A stretch of DNA of 64,000 nt from Jeotgalicoccus nanhaiensis (GTDB taxonomy: Bacteria; Bacillota; Bacilli; Staphylococcales; Salinicoccaceae), in NCBI GenBank assembly GCA_004570955.1, contig SPPL01000002.1:124001-188000 (forward strand), read 5' to 3'. The position numbers and the translations under genes are program-made. Shown here in pieces: positions 39,874-51,041 of the stretch. Numbering within the stretch: position 1 is the stretch's first letter; every line of letters starts with the position of its first letter. The notes beneath the pieces were generated by a model, which searched no databases, was not told where the DNA came from, and saw only the letters and a list, made by a program, of their open reading frames with translations.

Positions 39874-40752
39874 ATGGCTGATTTATCGTTAAAAATACCA
39901 GCTTCCAGTGCCAATCTCGGCCTGGGATTTGACTCAATCGGCGTTGCAATTAACAAGTTTTTATATATAGAAGCGACACTTTCGGATTCCTTCAAAGTGT
40001 CGTTTAAAGACTTTGCACTGTCTGTACTGCCGTCAGATGAAACGAATTTAGTATTCACCACAGCGCGATCCATTGCAGAAAAATACAATAAAGAACTGCC
40101 GGCCCTGCATATTGAAATGCAAAGTGAAATTCCGCTGTCCCACGGACTCGGCTCGTCATCGAGTGCTATTGTCGCAGGAATTGAACTTGCTGATTATTTT
40201 CTGGAACTTAATTTAACCGACTATGATAAAGTACTGCTCGGCTGTGAAATAGAAGGGCACCCGGATAATGTCGGGCCGTGCATAACAGGCGGAGCATTCG
40301 TTGGTTTTTATCAGCAGGGAGAACTTTTTTACTATCATTTAAATCTGGATAATATCGGTTTGATTGTGAGTGTGCCTGAATATGAAATCAATACTGAAGA
40401 GGCGCGTGACGTCCTGCCGAATGCCTACACAAGAAGCGAAGCGGTCGCACAGAACGCGCTTGCCAATGTAATGATTCTCGCTTTGCATAATAAAGATTAC
40501 AGATTGATGGGGGAGCTGATGATGAAAGACAGTTTCCACGAACCCTACCGTCAGCCGCTGATAAAAGAGTTTGATGATATTAAAACTGCAGCACTTGATG
40601 CGGGTGCACTTGCAACTGTTATCAGCGGTGCAGGTCCGACAGTGCTGACGCTGGCGGAGGAAGACGTGCTTGAAGCAGTGCTCAAAAAGCTGCAGGAAGT
40701 ACAGGATGTGCACCACGAGATTGTGAGTGTGTATACTAAAGCGGGAGTTTAA
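39874..40752 (+). CDS. thrB: Homoserine kinase
   Basis: A 292-aa GHMP kinase. N-terminal KIPASSANLGLGFDSIG, the ATP loop EIPLSHGLGSSSSAIVAG, and the C-terminal ATVISGAGPTVL glycine motif are intact. It makes O-phosphohomoserine for ThrC. It follows thrC by one base. Confidence 0.96.
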   Translation: MADLSLKIPASSANLGLGFDSIGVAINKFLYIEATLSDSFKVSFKDFALSVLPSDETNLVFTTARSIAEKYNKELPALHIEMQSEIPLSHGLGSSSSAIVAGIELADYFLELNLTDYDKVLLGCEIEGHPDNVGPCITGGAFVGFYQQGELFYYHLNLDNIGLIVSVPEYEINTEEARDVLPNAYTRSEAVAQNALANVMILALHNKDYRLMGELMMKDSFHEPYRQPLIKEFDDIKTAALDAGALATVISGAGPTVLTLAEEDVLEAVLKKLQEVQDVHHEIVSVYTKAGV

Positions 40753-40811
40753 GAACTGTTTAACAGGGAAAAGTGATATTAGTTAAATTTCTATGGAAAA
40801 GGACTGATATC

Positions 40812-41249
40812 ATGGCTTGGAATATGCAGGATTATCCCGATTCACTGAAGAACTTCGATAAACTTGAACGAAAGAAAATTATCGATATAGCGAATGCGCT
40901 CTTAGACAGCGGTTACAGTGAAGAACGCGCGGTGCCGATTGCAACATCCGAAGGTAAACAATGGTATAAAAATGCATCTGAAAAAGAACTGAAAGAGTTT
41001 GAAAAAGAAGGTAATCCGTCGAAAAATGATTCACACGATACCGACAGCGCGAATCCCGATCTGCTTGATGAAGATGTTATCGTGAAATACGATGACGACG
41101 CTGAAGAATGGACGGTTAAATCTGTTAAAGCAAAACGTGCGGCTGGCACTTACAAATATAAAAATGAAGCAGTTGAGCGCGCAGAAGAAATCGCAGATAA
41201 CAAAGGTTCGAAAGTCGTGAAGTATACAAAAGACGGAAAAAAAGAATAG
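40812..41249 (+). CDS. DUF2188 domain protein with ChaB-like N-terminus
   Basis: A 145-aa acidic, soluble protein. Residues 1-50 (DLQYPDSL-type start here MQDYPDSLKNFDKLERKK, then GYSEERAVPIATSEGKQW) look like a ChaB-type or plant-stress small helical module. Residues 90-145 (VIVKYDDDAEEWTVKSVKAKRA, EAVERAEEIADNKGSKVVKYTKDGK) are a DUF2188 domain. Function is unknown. AAAGGACTGATATC precedes ATG 40812; the upstream in-frame start at 40773 has no such site. It may be cotranscribed with thrB (59 bp gap). A terminator follows. Confidence 0.7.
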   Translation: MAWNMQDYPDSLKNFDKLERKKIIDIANALLDSGYSEERAVPIATSEGKQWYKNASEKELKEFEKEGNPSKNDSHDTDSANPDLLDEDVIVKYDDDAEEWTVKSVKAKRAAGTYKYKNEAVERAEEIADNKGSKVVKYTKDGKKE

Positions 41250-41262
41250 GATTAATTTGATG

Positions 41263-41288
41263 AAGGGCTGATAATCAGCCCTTTTTTT
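41263..41288 (+). terminator. Intrinsic terminator after the DUF2188 gene
   Basis: GGGCTGAT (41265-41272) pairs with ATCAGCCC (41274-41281) followed by seven T residues. It separates the threonine region from repeat array C. Confidence 0.85.
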
Positions 41289-41318
41289 GCGCCTCTGGAG
41301 GGGGGGGAGGAGGTCCGA

Positions 41319-41605
41319 GTACGACGGTGAATCTGTGTCGTACTTGAAGAGTTCCCCGAATACAACGGTGAATCCGTGTCGTACTTGAAGAGCTGCCCGA
41401 GTACGACGGTGAATCCGTGTCGTACTTGAAGAGCTGCCCGAATACGACGGTGAATCCGTGTTGTACTTAAGAGACTGCCCGAGTACGACGGTGAATCCGT
41501 GTCGTACTTAAGAGACTGCCCGAGTACGACGGTGAATCCGCGACGTACTTGAAGAGCTGCCCGGGTACGACAGCAAATCCGTGTCGTACTTAAAACTATT
41601 CCCAT
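41319..41605. repeat. 41-bp palindromic tandem repeat array C (seven units)
   Basis: Units begin at 41319, 41360, 41401, 41442, 41483, 41524 and 41565, each exactly 41 bp apart. The 25-bp core has arms GTACGAC and GTCGTAC around GGTGAATCCGT, in which ACGG-TGAAT-CCGT can extend the stem with a 2-nt bulge. The 16-bp spacer is TTGAAGAGCTGCCCGA, or TTAAGAGACTGCCCGA in units 4 and 5. Unit 7 is the most diverged. Just upstream lies an unusual G run (about 41299-41312). The array lies between the convergent DUF2188 and LLM genes with a terminator on each side. An apparent minus-strand reading frame through it is a by-product of the repeats. Confidence 0.92.
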
Positions 41606-41632
41606 ACTTCCGCACACACCTCTCAAAATACT

Positions 41633-41672
41633 AAATTAAAAAAGCAGAATGCCCTCAATAGGCAGTTCTGCT
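41633..41672 (-). terminator. Intrinsic terminator after the LLM gene
   Basis: On the minus strand the stem AGCAGAA..GGCA / TGCC..TTCTGCT has one bulged base and is followed by T residues (A run 41633-41643 on the plus strand). Confidence 0.8.
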
Positions 41673-41686
41673 GGTAAATACAATCT

Positions 41687-42694
41687 TTATTCTATTTCTG
41701 CGTTATATTCCTTAACCGCTTCTTCAAATAAATCATAAGATTTCAGCAAAGCGTCCATATCGTAAATATAAGCCGCGGCGATAATTTCATCGACATCGAA
41801 TTCCTGCTGGAAGTCTTTCAGCTGCTGAACTGCGTCTTCTTTAGTTCCGAAGAACTGCAGCGGAAACTGGGTATTAATTGCGTGTTCTTCACGCGGCGAC
41901 CAGATGCCGTCCATAGAATCTACAGGCGGCTGCAGCAGCATGCGTGAACTCCTGAACATACCGAGGATATTCATATAGTGTGTTGTTGCTAAATATTCTG
42001 CCTGCGCTTTTGTATCAGCTAAAATCACATTGTTTGAAACCATTTTATAAGGTTCAGACAGCTGCTTGCTCGGTTTAAAGTTATTTTCATAAATAGAAAA
42101 TGCTTCTTTCATCTGCGCTGGCGCAAAGTGTGCAGCAAATGCGTACGGCAGTCCGAGACTCGCCGCGATATGTGCTGAGTCCGTCGAGGAACCGAGTACA
42201 TAAATCGGAATATACGTATTGTTCCCCGGATAAGCAACGAGGGAAGTGCCGGAATTCGATAAATATCTCTGCAGCTCTTCAATTTCATCTTTAAATGAAA
42301 ACACACCATCGTGATTGTTGCGGCGGATAGCATTTGCCGTCAGCATATCAGTACCTGGTGCTCGCCCAAGTCCGAGATCCAGACGGTCTCCGAAAATTGC
42401 ATGCAGTGTACCGAATTCTTCAGCGACAATATACGGTGAATGGTTTGGCAGCATTACTCCACCGCTGCCGACACGCAGGTGTTCCGTATTCTGAAGAATG
42501 TGCTGAATCAGCTGGCGTGTCGCACTGGAAGCGATGGATACCATATTATGATGCTCCGATATCCAGTAGCGCTGATAACTTGAACCGTCCACGTGCTTGG
42601 CTAGGGTGATCATATCTTCAAATGCACCGGTTGCATTTGAGCCTTCACGGACAGGTACTAAATTCAGTACTGAAATATTTATTTTTTTAGTCAT
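41687..42694 (-). CDS. LLM-class flavin-dependent oxidoreductase
   Basis: A 335-aa bacterial-luciferase-like TIM-barrel protein (YwcH/YtmO-type). Family segments include YWISEHHNM near residue 45-55, GSGGVMLPNHSPY, FGDRLDLGLGRAPGTD and YVLGSSTDSAHIAA. It should use reduced FMN with O2; the substrate is unknown. GGAGGTTTC precedes ATG 42694; an upstream start at 42724 lacks a site. Transcribed alone, convergent with the threonine region. Confidence 0.85.
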   Translation of the reverse strand: MTKKINISVLNLVPVREGSNATGAFEDMITLAKHVDGSSYQRYWISEHHNMVSIASSATRQLIQHILQNTEHLRVGSGGVMLPNHSPYIVAEEFGTLHAIFGDRLDLGLGRAPGTDMLTANAIRRNNHDGVFSFKDEIEELQRYLSNSGTSLVAYPGNNTYIPIYVLGSSTDSAHIAASLGLPYAFAAHFAPAQMKEAFSIYENNFKPSKQLSEPYKMVSNNVILADTKAQAEYLATTHYMNILGMFRSSRMLLQPPVDSMDGIWSPREEHAINTQFPLQFFGTKEDAVQQLKDFQQEFDVDEIIAAAYIYDMDALLKSYDLFEEAVKEYNAEIE

Positions 42695-42820
42695 CTTGAA
42701 ACCTCCAGATAATTTATCTAACATCTAATATTCTCTTATAATCAAACAGAAAAGTATAAATATCTGCCTGAACATGGTAAAATCTATAAGAATTAAAAGT
42801 AGATGATGGGTAGGGATAAC

Positions 42821-43954
42821 ATGTCAATTTATGTGGATTATGCAGCCACGACTCCTATAGATGAAGAAATTTTAAAAAGTATGCTCAATTCGGCGGATAA
42901 ATTCGGCAATCCGTCAAGTATTCACCGTATCGGCAAGGAAGCCAAAGCATTTTACGAAGCATCCCGTAAAAATATAGCGAAACGCCTCAATGCACATCCG
43001 GACGAAATAGTGTTTACCGGCAGTGCCACCGAAGCCAATAATATGGTAATTCGCGGGACAGCGGATTATTATGAGAGACCGCATATTATCACAACAGCTG
43101 TAGAACATGCTTCTGTTAAAGAAACATATCAGGATCTCGAGGATACGTGTGATGTTACTTATTTAAGCGTCGACAAAGATGGCCTGATCGATATCGATGA
43201 ACTGAAAGATGCACTGACTGAAGAAACGAAACTCGTCTCAATTATTATGGTCAACAACGAAACAGGTACTGTTCAGCCGATGGCAGACATTGCGGAGGCT
43301 CTAAAAGATAGCAGAGCGCTGCTGCATATCGATGCAGTGCAGGCCTTTAAACAGCTGCCGGTCGATGTAGAAACATTAAACTGCGACTTCCTGACGCTGA
43401 GCGGTCATAAACTGCATGCGCCAAAAGGAATTGGAGTACTGTATGTGAGACGCAACACCCATCTGAAAAGATTGATTACGGGCGGTTCGCAGGAACGGGA
43501 ACGCCGTGCGGGAACAGAAAATACTTTATATGCTTATGCGATGATGAAAGCAGTCGAAAAAGCAGATGAAAACCGCGAGGGAAATACAAAAGTGCTGTGT
43601 TCATTAAAAGAAACACTGCTTAAGGAACTGCAGCAGCAGGAAGTGCCGTTTGAAGTGAATGGTGATGTTACTACACAGACAAATCATATTGTTAATTTGT
43701 ACTTTCCGTGGACCACTTCCGAATATCTGTTAACTGCGCTGGATATGGCGGGTATATACGCTTCCGGCGGATCGGCATGCAATGCAGGAACTGTTCAGCC
43801 GTCGCATGTCATTGAAGCAATGTACGATGAAGACCGTGCGAGAAGTTCTATCCGTTTCAGCTTCGGTGGAGAGCTGACTGAAGAAGATATGAAATATATC
43901 GCAGAAAAACTTAAAACTATATACACAAAACTCGGCAAGAACGGGTTTATATAA
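42821..43954 (+). CDS. iscS: Cysteine desulfurase (IscS/NifS type)
   Basis: A 377-aa PLP enzyme that takes sulfur from cysteine. It has YVDYAATTPIDEE at the start, PLP lysine in LSGHKLHAPKG, and the persulfide cysteine in YASGGSACNAGTVQPS. The longer, flexible active-site loop of class I desulfurases seems to be shortened, as in YrvO. Next to mnmA, it most likely feeds sulfur to tRNA 2-thiouridine synthesis. ATG 42821 (GTAGGGAT upstream) matches the family N-terminus better than 42803. Confidence 0.94.
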   Translation: MSIYVDYAATTPIDEEILKSMLNSADKFGNPSSIHRIGKEAKAFYEASRKNIAKRLNAHPDEIVFTGSATEANNMVIRGTADYYERPHIITTAVEHASVKETYQDLEDTCDVTYLSVDKDGLIDIDELKDALTEETKLVSIIMVNNETGTVQPMADIAEALKDSRALLHIDAVQAFKQLPVDVETLNCDFLTLSGHKLHAPKGIGVLYVRRNTHLKRLITGGSQERERRAGTENTLYAYAMMKAVEKADENREGNTKVLCSLKETLLKELQQQEVPFEVNGDVTTQTNHIVNLYFPWTTSEYLLTALDMAGIYASGGSACNAGTVQPSHVIEAMYDEDRARSSIRFSFGGELTEEDMKYIAEKLKTIYTKLGKNGFI

Positions 43955-45087
<1,133 letters not shown>

Positions 45088-45088
<1 letters not shown>

Positions 45089-45732
45089 TGTTTGATTATC
45101 AAAAACATATTGAAGCAGGAGAATACGAGAAGGCACTGGAATTGATTTTTAAAACGATTGATGAAAACCCGCAAGACGAAACCCATTATATTAATGGAGC
45201 TGTAGTTCTCGGCGGTATTGGGAAAATAGAGGAAGCGGAACGCTTCCTGCAGCAGGCGTTGGTGCTGAAGCCGGACAGTTTCAGCGCGGGCTACACGCTT
45301 GGCAATCTGTACTTTAATGCCGAACGCTATAAAGAAGCACTCACCTTGTATTTAAGCGTCTATGATAAACATTATGAAGACGGCGACTTAAATTTTATGA
45401 TTGCACGTTCCTATATGAATACAGATAATTTTGCAATGAGTATCCCGTTTTTTGAGGCTGCGTATAACAAAAAACCTGAAGATACAGATATCAATTTTGA
45501 ATACGGCTTAACATTGTGCCAGCTGGAACAGTACGAACCGGCTGTAAAATTGCTGACCTCCGTGACAGAGGTACAGAATCACGCAGATGCGGAGTACAAC
45601 CTCGGTCTCGCCGTTTATATGAAAGATGAAGATTCAAAAACGGCGCAAAAACACTTTAGACGTGCTGTTGAAATACAGCCTGACCATCATCTCGCGCAGC
45701 ATGCTCTGCAAAAATTTAAAGAATTGGAGTAG
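45088..45732 (+). CDS. TPR-repeat protein
   Basis: A 214-aa soluble protein made of about five to six tetratricopeptide repeats (for example AERFLQQALVLKPDSFSAGYTLGNLYFNAERY). TPRs are protein-protein docking folds; no catalytic motif is present. A TPR gene at this place between mnmA and recD2 is conserved in Staphylococcus and Bacillus (YrrB). Its partner is unknown. Confidence 0.88.
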
Positions 45733-45738
45733 ATCATT

Positions 45739-48102
45739 ATGACATCTGATGCACAGACATCTATCTATGATGAACTTTATATTGTCGGTGATGTGGACCG
45801 TGTAATCTTTATGAGTGCAGATACGCGGTTTCATGTTCTGCGTGTCAATGTCTCGAAGACGAACACCCAATTTAAAGATGATGCAATTGTTACCGGCCAT
45901 TTTCATGATATCCAGGAAACAGAGAGTTATAAATTTACAGGCAAGGTGACGCAGCATGCCCGTTTCGGCGAGCAGTTCAGCGCTACTGAATTTAAAAAAG
46001 AAATCCCGAATACGAGCCACGGCCTGGTGCAGTATTTCTCGAGCGATAAATTTCCGGGTATCGGCGAGAAGACGGCTGAAAAAATTGTCGATGCACTGGG
46101 CCTCGATGCGCTCAGCAAAATTGTAAAAGATGATAATGCATTAAATGAAGTCAGAGGGCTGACAAAAGCTAAAAAACTGCAGATTACTGAAACTGTCCGC
46201 AGTTCAAATGTGGCAGATGAAGCTTATCTCCTGATGATTAAATTAAATATCGAACCGTCAAAACGTTCAAAAATTATCGATACATACAAGGAAGATACCT
46301 TAAATGTTCTCGAGAACCATCCGTATCAGCTCGTCAGTGATATATTCGGTATCGGCTTTAAAAAAGCTGACCAGATAGCGCTTAATGCAGGTATAGAACC
46401 GGATGACCCGGAACGTCTTGTTGCCGGTGTGATGCACACGCTGAATGATGAAATTACGAGCATCGGCCACACTTATATCATGCATGAAGAACTAAAGGAA
46501 AAAACGCTCGAGCGGCTGAATACATCCGGTATATATTTCAGGGGCGATGATGTAGCCGTTGCAGCAGAGCAGCTGGCACTGAATAAAAAGCTTGTTATTA
46601 CAGAAGACAGAGTCACGCTGCCGAATATTTATTATTCAGAACATAAAGCTGCCGAGAAAGTAAGCAGTATTCTCGCGCATAATCCTGATGAGCTTGATTT
46701 AGAACATGCTAAAGATGTCATCAGCGGTATTGAGAAAACGCTGTCGATTGATTATAACGACAAGCAGCGCCATGCAATCTTAAATGCGCTGACAGAAAAA
46801 GTGTCGATTATTACCGGTGGGCCGGGAACCGGTAAAACTACGATAGTTAAAGGGATAATTACCTTGTATCAGGAGATCTTTGAATATGAGGATTACGATT
46901 CATATGAACCGAAAAACTATCCGGTCAAACTCGTCGCACCCACCGGCCGGGCATCTAAGCGGATGGCCGACACTTCCGGTATTGAGGCGAGTACGATTCA
47001 CAGGCTGATCGGCTGGGGTCAGGATACGGCAGTCGACGATATTATCGACAACGAAATTGAAGCGGAATTGATTATCGTGGATGAAATGTCGATGGTGGAT
47101 ACCTGGCTGTTTTATCAGTTCATCCAGAACGTTATGCCTCATACAAAACTCGTCTTTGTCGGTGACAGTGCACAGTTGCCCTCGGTCGGTCCGGGAACTG
47201 TCTTTAAAGATTTAATCGGTTCCGGTACAATTAAAACGACTATACTCGATACTGTCTACCGCCAGGGTGAAGGATCATCAATTGTCAAACTGGCCTATGA
47301 TATCGACAAAGGCGTACCGATGAATATAAACGATAAATTTAAAGACCGCCTTTTTATTCCAGCAGGAACAAATCAAATTGCCGATGTAGTCGATACAGTA
47401 GTATCCAAAGCGGTAAAAAAAGGATATGACATGCGGGATATTCAGGTGCTGGCACCGATCTACAGAGGGCCGGCAGGAATAAATATTTTAAATCAGCTTC
47501 TGCAGAAAATTTTAAACCCTGAGTCTGAGGACAAAACAGAACTCGAGTTCGGCGACAAAATTTTCCGGACGGGCGATAAAGTCATTCAGCTGATTAACCG
47601 GACAGAAGATAATATCTTTAACGGCGACTCCGGTATTATCGACGGCATCTACTTTAAAGATACGGATGATGTAGATAAAGATACGCTCGTCGTGGATTAT
47701 GACAATACGAAAATTGCCTATGAACGCAGTGACTTGACGGAACTGTCGCACGCCTACTGTACGAGTATTCACAAAGCGCAGGGCAGTGAGTACCCGATTG
47801 TCATTATGCCGATCGTCTCGAGTTATTACCATATGCTGATGAAAAATATTATTTATACGGGAATTACGAGAGCGAAAGAATCATTAATACTGTGCGGCGA
47901 CGCCAATGCTTTTTACAGCGCGATTAAACGCGAAGGTATTCCGAGAAATACGATGCTGCAGCAGTTCCTGCAGAAATACTGTAAAGTATATAAAGAAGAC
48001 CCAGGGGAGCTGCCCGAATATTTAACAGAAGAAATGATTGAAAACATGACGGTTGATCCGATGATCGGCATGGAAAGTGTCACACCGTACGAATTTGTTT
48101 GA
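45739..48102 (+). CDS. recD2: ATP-dependent 5'-3' DNA helicase RecD2
   Basis: A 787-aa SF1B helicase with the long N-terminal region typical of RecD2 (OB-like start and helix-hairpin-helix motifs FPGIGEKTAEKI and IFGIGFKKADQI), Walker A GGPGTGKTT (about 356-364), Walker B IIVDEMSMVD, and C-terminal TSIHKAQGSEYP. It acts without RecBC in Firmicutes, in replication-fork and mismatch processes. The TGA stop lies inside the alaS promoter -35 box. Confidence 0.95.
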   Translation: MTSDAQTSIYDELYIVGDVDRVIFMSADTRFHVLRVNVSKTNTQFKDDAIVTGHFHDIQETESYKFTGKVTQHARFGEQFSATEFKKEIPNTSHGLVQYFSSDKFPGIGEKTAEKIVDALGLDALSKIVKDDNALNEVRGLTKAKKLQITETVRSSNVADEAYLLMIKLNIEPSKRSKIIDTYKEDTLNVLENHPYQLVSDIFGIGFKKADQIALNAGIEPDDPERLVAGVMHTLNDEITSIGHTYIMHEELKEKTLERLNTSGIYFRGDDVAVAAEQLALNKKLVITEDRVTLPNIYYSEHKAAEKVSSILAHNPDELDLEHAKDVISGIEKTLSIDYNDKQRHAILNALTEKVSIITGGPGTGKTTIVKGIITLYQEIFEYEDYDSYEPKNYPVKLVAPTGRASKRMADTSGIEASTIHRLIGWGQDTAVDDIIDNEIEAELIIVDEMSMVDTWLFYQFIQNVMPHTKLVFVGDSAQLPSVGPGTVFKDLIGSGTIKTTILDTVYRQGEGSSIVKLAYDIDKGVPMNINDKFKDRLFIPAGTNQIADVVDTVVSKAVKKGYDMRDIQVLAPIYRGPAGINILNQLLQKILNPESEDKTELEFGDKIFRTGDKVIQLINRTEDNIFNGDSGIIDGIYFKDTDDVDKDTLVVDYDNTKIAYERSDLTELSHAYCTSIHKAQGSEYPIVIMPIVSSYYHMLMKNIIYTGITRAKESLILCGDANAFYSAIKREGIPRNTMLQQFLQKYCKVYKEDPGELPEYLTEEMIENMTVDPMIGMESVTPYEFV

Positions 48103-48127
48103 CACTAAATGATTATAAAATTATAAT
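48099..48127 (+). promoter_or_regulatory. Consensus SigA promoter of alaS
   Basis: TTGACA at 48099-48104 (containing the recD2 stop codon), 17-bp spacer, TATAAT at 48122-48127. Confidence 0.85.
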
Positions 48128-48133
48128 TGGTAT

Positions 48134-48317
48134 TAATAAAAGCTGAATTTCCGAATATGCGGGTATTACTTTTAGAGACATTGTGGCTGGTGAAAACAAT
48201 GATAATCCGTATGTGTGCTGCCTTTCAGTCAGTTTAAGAAAAACTAAAGTGATGACTATGTCATAATTTGGGTGGTACCGCGGTAACAATCGTCCCTTTA
48301 TTAAGGGACGGTTTTTT
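48134..48317 (+). promoter_or_regulatory. T-box riboswitch of alaS
   Basis: The T-box core TGGGTGGTACCGCGG lies at about 48269-48283, followed by a terminator at 48291-48317. Stem I can close between GCTGAA (near 48141) and TTCAG (48224-48228); directly before the latter are the alanine codons GCT (48217-48219) and GCC (48220-48222), one of which must be the specifier. Uncharged tRNA-Ala should cause read-through into alaS. Confidence 0.9.
48291..48317 (+). terminator. T-box terminator before alaS
   Basis: CGTCCCTT (48291-48298) pairs with AAGGGACG (48303-48310) followed by GTTTTTTT. Confidence 0.85.
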
Positions 48318-48351
48318 TGTATTCTTTTATAAAATTACAGGAGTGATAACT

Positions 48352-50982
48352 ATGAAAAAATTAACAGGCAATGAAGTACGCCAAATGTTTTTAGATTACT
48401 TTAAAGCACACGATCATATGGTGGAACCAAGTGCACCGCTCGTGCCGATCGATGATGATTCTCTTTTATGGATTAACTCGGGCGTTGCAACTTTAAAGAA
48501 GTATTTTGACGGCCGTGTCGTGCCTGAAAATCCGCGCATCGTTAACGCGCAGAAAGCAATACGCACTAACGATATTGAAAATGTCGGCTTCACTGCGCGT
48601 CACCATACATTTTTTGAAATGCTCGGAAACTTTTCCATCGGCGACTATTTTAAAGAAGAAGCGATTGTCCGTGCCTGGGAGTTTTTAACGCACAGCGACT
48701 GGATCGGCTTTGATCCGGACCTCTTGTACGTTACAGTGCATCCGGAAGATACTGATGCTTTAAATATATGGAAAGATGTTATCGGTCTCGACGAATCGCG
48801 GATTATCCGTATTGAAGGAAATTTCTGGGATATCGGCGAAGGCCCGTGCGGACCAAACAGTGAAATCTTTTACGATCGGGGAGAACACTATGATACGTTA
48901 ACACCGCCTGAAGAAATGTACCCCGGCGGAGAAAATGAACGTTATCTTGAAATTTGGAATCTTGTCTTCAGTGAATTCAATCATAATAAAGACGGCAGCT
49001 ATACGCCGCTGCCTAAGCAGAATATTGATACAGGGATGGGTCTTGAACGTATCGCAAGTGTTATTCAGGATGCAAAAACAAACTTCGATACAGACCTGTT
49101 CACACCAATTATTCAAGAAATTGAAAAAGTCAGCGGACAGAAATATGGTGAATCGGAAGAACTGGATACAGCTTTTAAGGTGATTTCAGACCATATCAGA
49201 ACAGTTACATTCGCTATTGCCGATGGTGCACTGCCTTCAAACGAAGGGCGCGGATACGTGCTCCGCAGATTGATCCGCCGGGCAGTACGTTTCAGTAAAG
49301 ACCTGAAAATCGATAAAGCATTTATGTACAATCTGGTCGATGTCGTCGGAGATGTTATGGGCGAATTCTACCCGAATGTAAAAGAGAAAGCGTCATTCAT
49401 TAAAGATGTTGTGAAGGGCGAGGAAGAACGCTTCCTTACAACGCTTGACGAGGGCATGCAGATTTACCAGGGTCTCCGTGACCGTGCACTCGCCGAAGAT
49501 AAAGTCATTGCAGGTAAAGATGCATTTAAACTTTACGATACCTACGGTTTCCCGTATGAGCTGACAGTGGAATATGCAGCACTCGACGGTCTCGAAGTTG
49601 ATGAAGCAGGCTTTACCGAAGAGATGACTGCTCAGAAACAGCGCGCAAGAGAGGCGCGTAAAAGCGGGGACTCAATGCAGGTTCAGTCGGAGACCTTCCA
49701 CAGTATTACAGAACCGAGTGTGTTTACAGGCTACGAGACTACAAGCTCAGAAAGCAGCCTGCTTTATATAGTGGCAGAGGACAAAATCGTTAATGATTAC
49801 AGCGGAGAAGACCAGGTTGAAGTCATTTTCGCTGAAACACCATTCTATGCTGAGAGCGGCGGCCAGATTGCTGACACAGGGATTATTTCAAATGAAGGCG
49901 GTACAGCTGAAGTGGATTACGTGTACAAAGCGCCTAACGGACAAAATGTTCATGTTATACGTGTCACTGAAGGCGCGTTAACAACAGGCGAAACGTATAA
50001 ACTTGACGTAAACAGAGAAAAGCGCAGCTTTGTTATGAAAAACCATACGGCGACTCACTTAATGCACCAGGCCTTAAAAGATGTCATCGGAGAACATGCA
50101 AATCAGGCAGGTTCACTCGTCCAGGCCGAACGTCTCCGTTTCGATTTCTCTCACCTGGAATCCTTAAACAAAGAACAGCTGGCAGAAATTGAAAATATTG
50201 TAAACAAAAAAATCTATGCCGGCTTAAGTGTTTCAATCGAAGAGATGTCGATTTCAGAAGCGAAAGAAAAAGGCGCGATGGCACTATTTGGAGAGAAATA
50301 CGGCGATGTAGTGCGTGTTGTAGATATTGACGAATACTCAGTCGAGCTGTGCGGCGGTATTCATGTCAGAAATACTGCAGATATTGGAGTATTTAAAATT
50401 GTCTCAGAAAGCGGAATCGGTGCAGGCATCAGACGCATTGAAGCAGTGACCAGCAAATACGCTGTCGAGCTTTACAAAGAATACGAGCAAACAGTCGAAA
50501 ATGTAGCCGGCACGCTTAAAACAAAAGCAGGCAATGTTGAACACAGGCTTGAACAGCTGCTTGAAGAGAAAAAAGAGCAGCAGGATGCATATGACAAACT
50601 GAAAGCGGAACTTCAGCAGTCTAAATTAAATGATTTAGGTGATGCAACATCGGAAGTAAACGGCGTTTCAGTTATCAGAAAAGAAGTAGAAGCAGCCGAT
50701 GCCAAAGATCTCCGCGCTCAAATGGACCTGATTAAATCGCAGAATCAGGATGCGATTATAGCACTGGCTGCAGTGACGGACGGTAAAGTATCACTCGTTG
50801 TTACTGTTCCAAAAGATTTAACATCGAAAGTCCGCGCCGGTGATATTATGAAGGGCATGGCCGGTATTGTCGACGGCAAAGGCGGCGGCAGACCGGATAT
50901 GGCTCAGGGCGGCGGTACAGATGTTGCAAGTATAACAGCAGCATTACAGTTTGTTGACGAGTATATTAAAGATTTTATTTAG
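48352..50982 (+). CDS. alaS: Alanyl-tRNA synthetase
   Basis: An 876-aa AlaRS: class II catalytic core ([37 protein letters not shown]), tRNA-recognition domain, editing domain with zinc ligands [11 protein letters not shown] and LCGGIHV, and C-Ala domain with coiled coil (about 725-770) and [24 protein letters not shown] precedes ATG 48352; a longer frame from 48268 runs through the T-box terminator and is not a real start. Confidence 0.97.
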   Translation: MKKLTGNEVRQMFLDYFKAHDHMVEPSAPLVPIDDDSLLWINSGVATLKKYFDGRVVPENPRIVNAQKAIRTNDIENVGFTARHHTFFEMLGNFSIGDYFKEEAIVRAWEFLTHSDWIGFDPDLLYVTVHPEDTDALNIWKDVIGLDESRIIRIEGNFWDIGEGPCGPNSEIFYDRGEHYDTLTPPEEMYPGGENERYLEIWNLVFSEFNHNKDGSYTPLPKQNIDTGMGLERIASVIQDAKTNFDTDLFTPIIQEIEKVSGQKYGESEELDTAFKVISDHIRTVTFAIADGALPSNEGRGYVLRRLIRRAVRFSKDLKIDKAFMYNLVDVVGDVMGEFYPNVKEKASFIKDVVKGEEERFLTTLDEGMQIYQGLRDRALAEDKVIAGKDAFKLYDTYGFPYELTVEYAALDGLEVDEAGFTEEMTAQKQRAREARKSGDSMQVQSETFHSITEPSVFTGYETTSSESSLLYIVAEDKIVNDYSGEDQVEVIFAETPFYAESGGQIADTGIISNEGGTAEVDYVYKAPNGQNVHVIRVTEGALTTGETYKLDVNREKRSFVMKNHTATHLMHQALKDVIGEHANQAGSLVQAERLRFDFSHLESLNKEQLAEIENIVNKKIYAGLSVSIEEMSISEAKEKGAMALFGEKYGDVVRVVDIDEYSVELCGGIHVRNTADIGVFKIVSESGIGAGIRRIEAVTSKYAVELYKEYEQTVENVAGTLKTKAGNVEHRLEQLLEEKKEQQDAYDKLKAELQQSKLNDLGDATSEVNGVSVIRKEVEAADAKDLRAQMDLIKSQNQDAIIALAAVTDGKVSLVVTVPKDLTSKVRAGDIMKGMAGIVDGKGGGRPDMAQGGGTDVASITAALQFVDEYIKDFI

Positions 50983-51041
50983 CACCTCTAAGATGATATA
51001 ATCAACATTAAATACAGAAGTAAGAATAGGAGTGCTTTTTT

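Noticed and set aside
41319-41605. CRISPR array
   Set aside because: Both the palindromic core and the 16-bp spacer repeat; there are no unique spacers and no cas genes nearby.
41252-41626. 124-aa minus-strand reading frame with internal peptide repeats
   Set aside because: It runs through the 41-bp DNA repeat; since 41 is not a multiple of three the peptide repeats only every 123 bp. No ribosome binding site and the DNA palindrome explains the pattern.
48268-48351. N-terminal extension of alaS from 48268
   Set aside because: The extension reads through the T-box core and terminator; the family start and the ribosome binding site support 48352.
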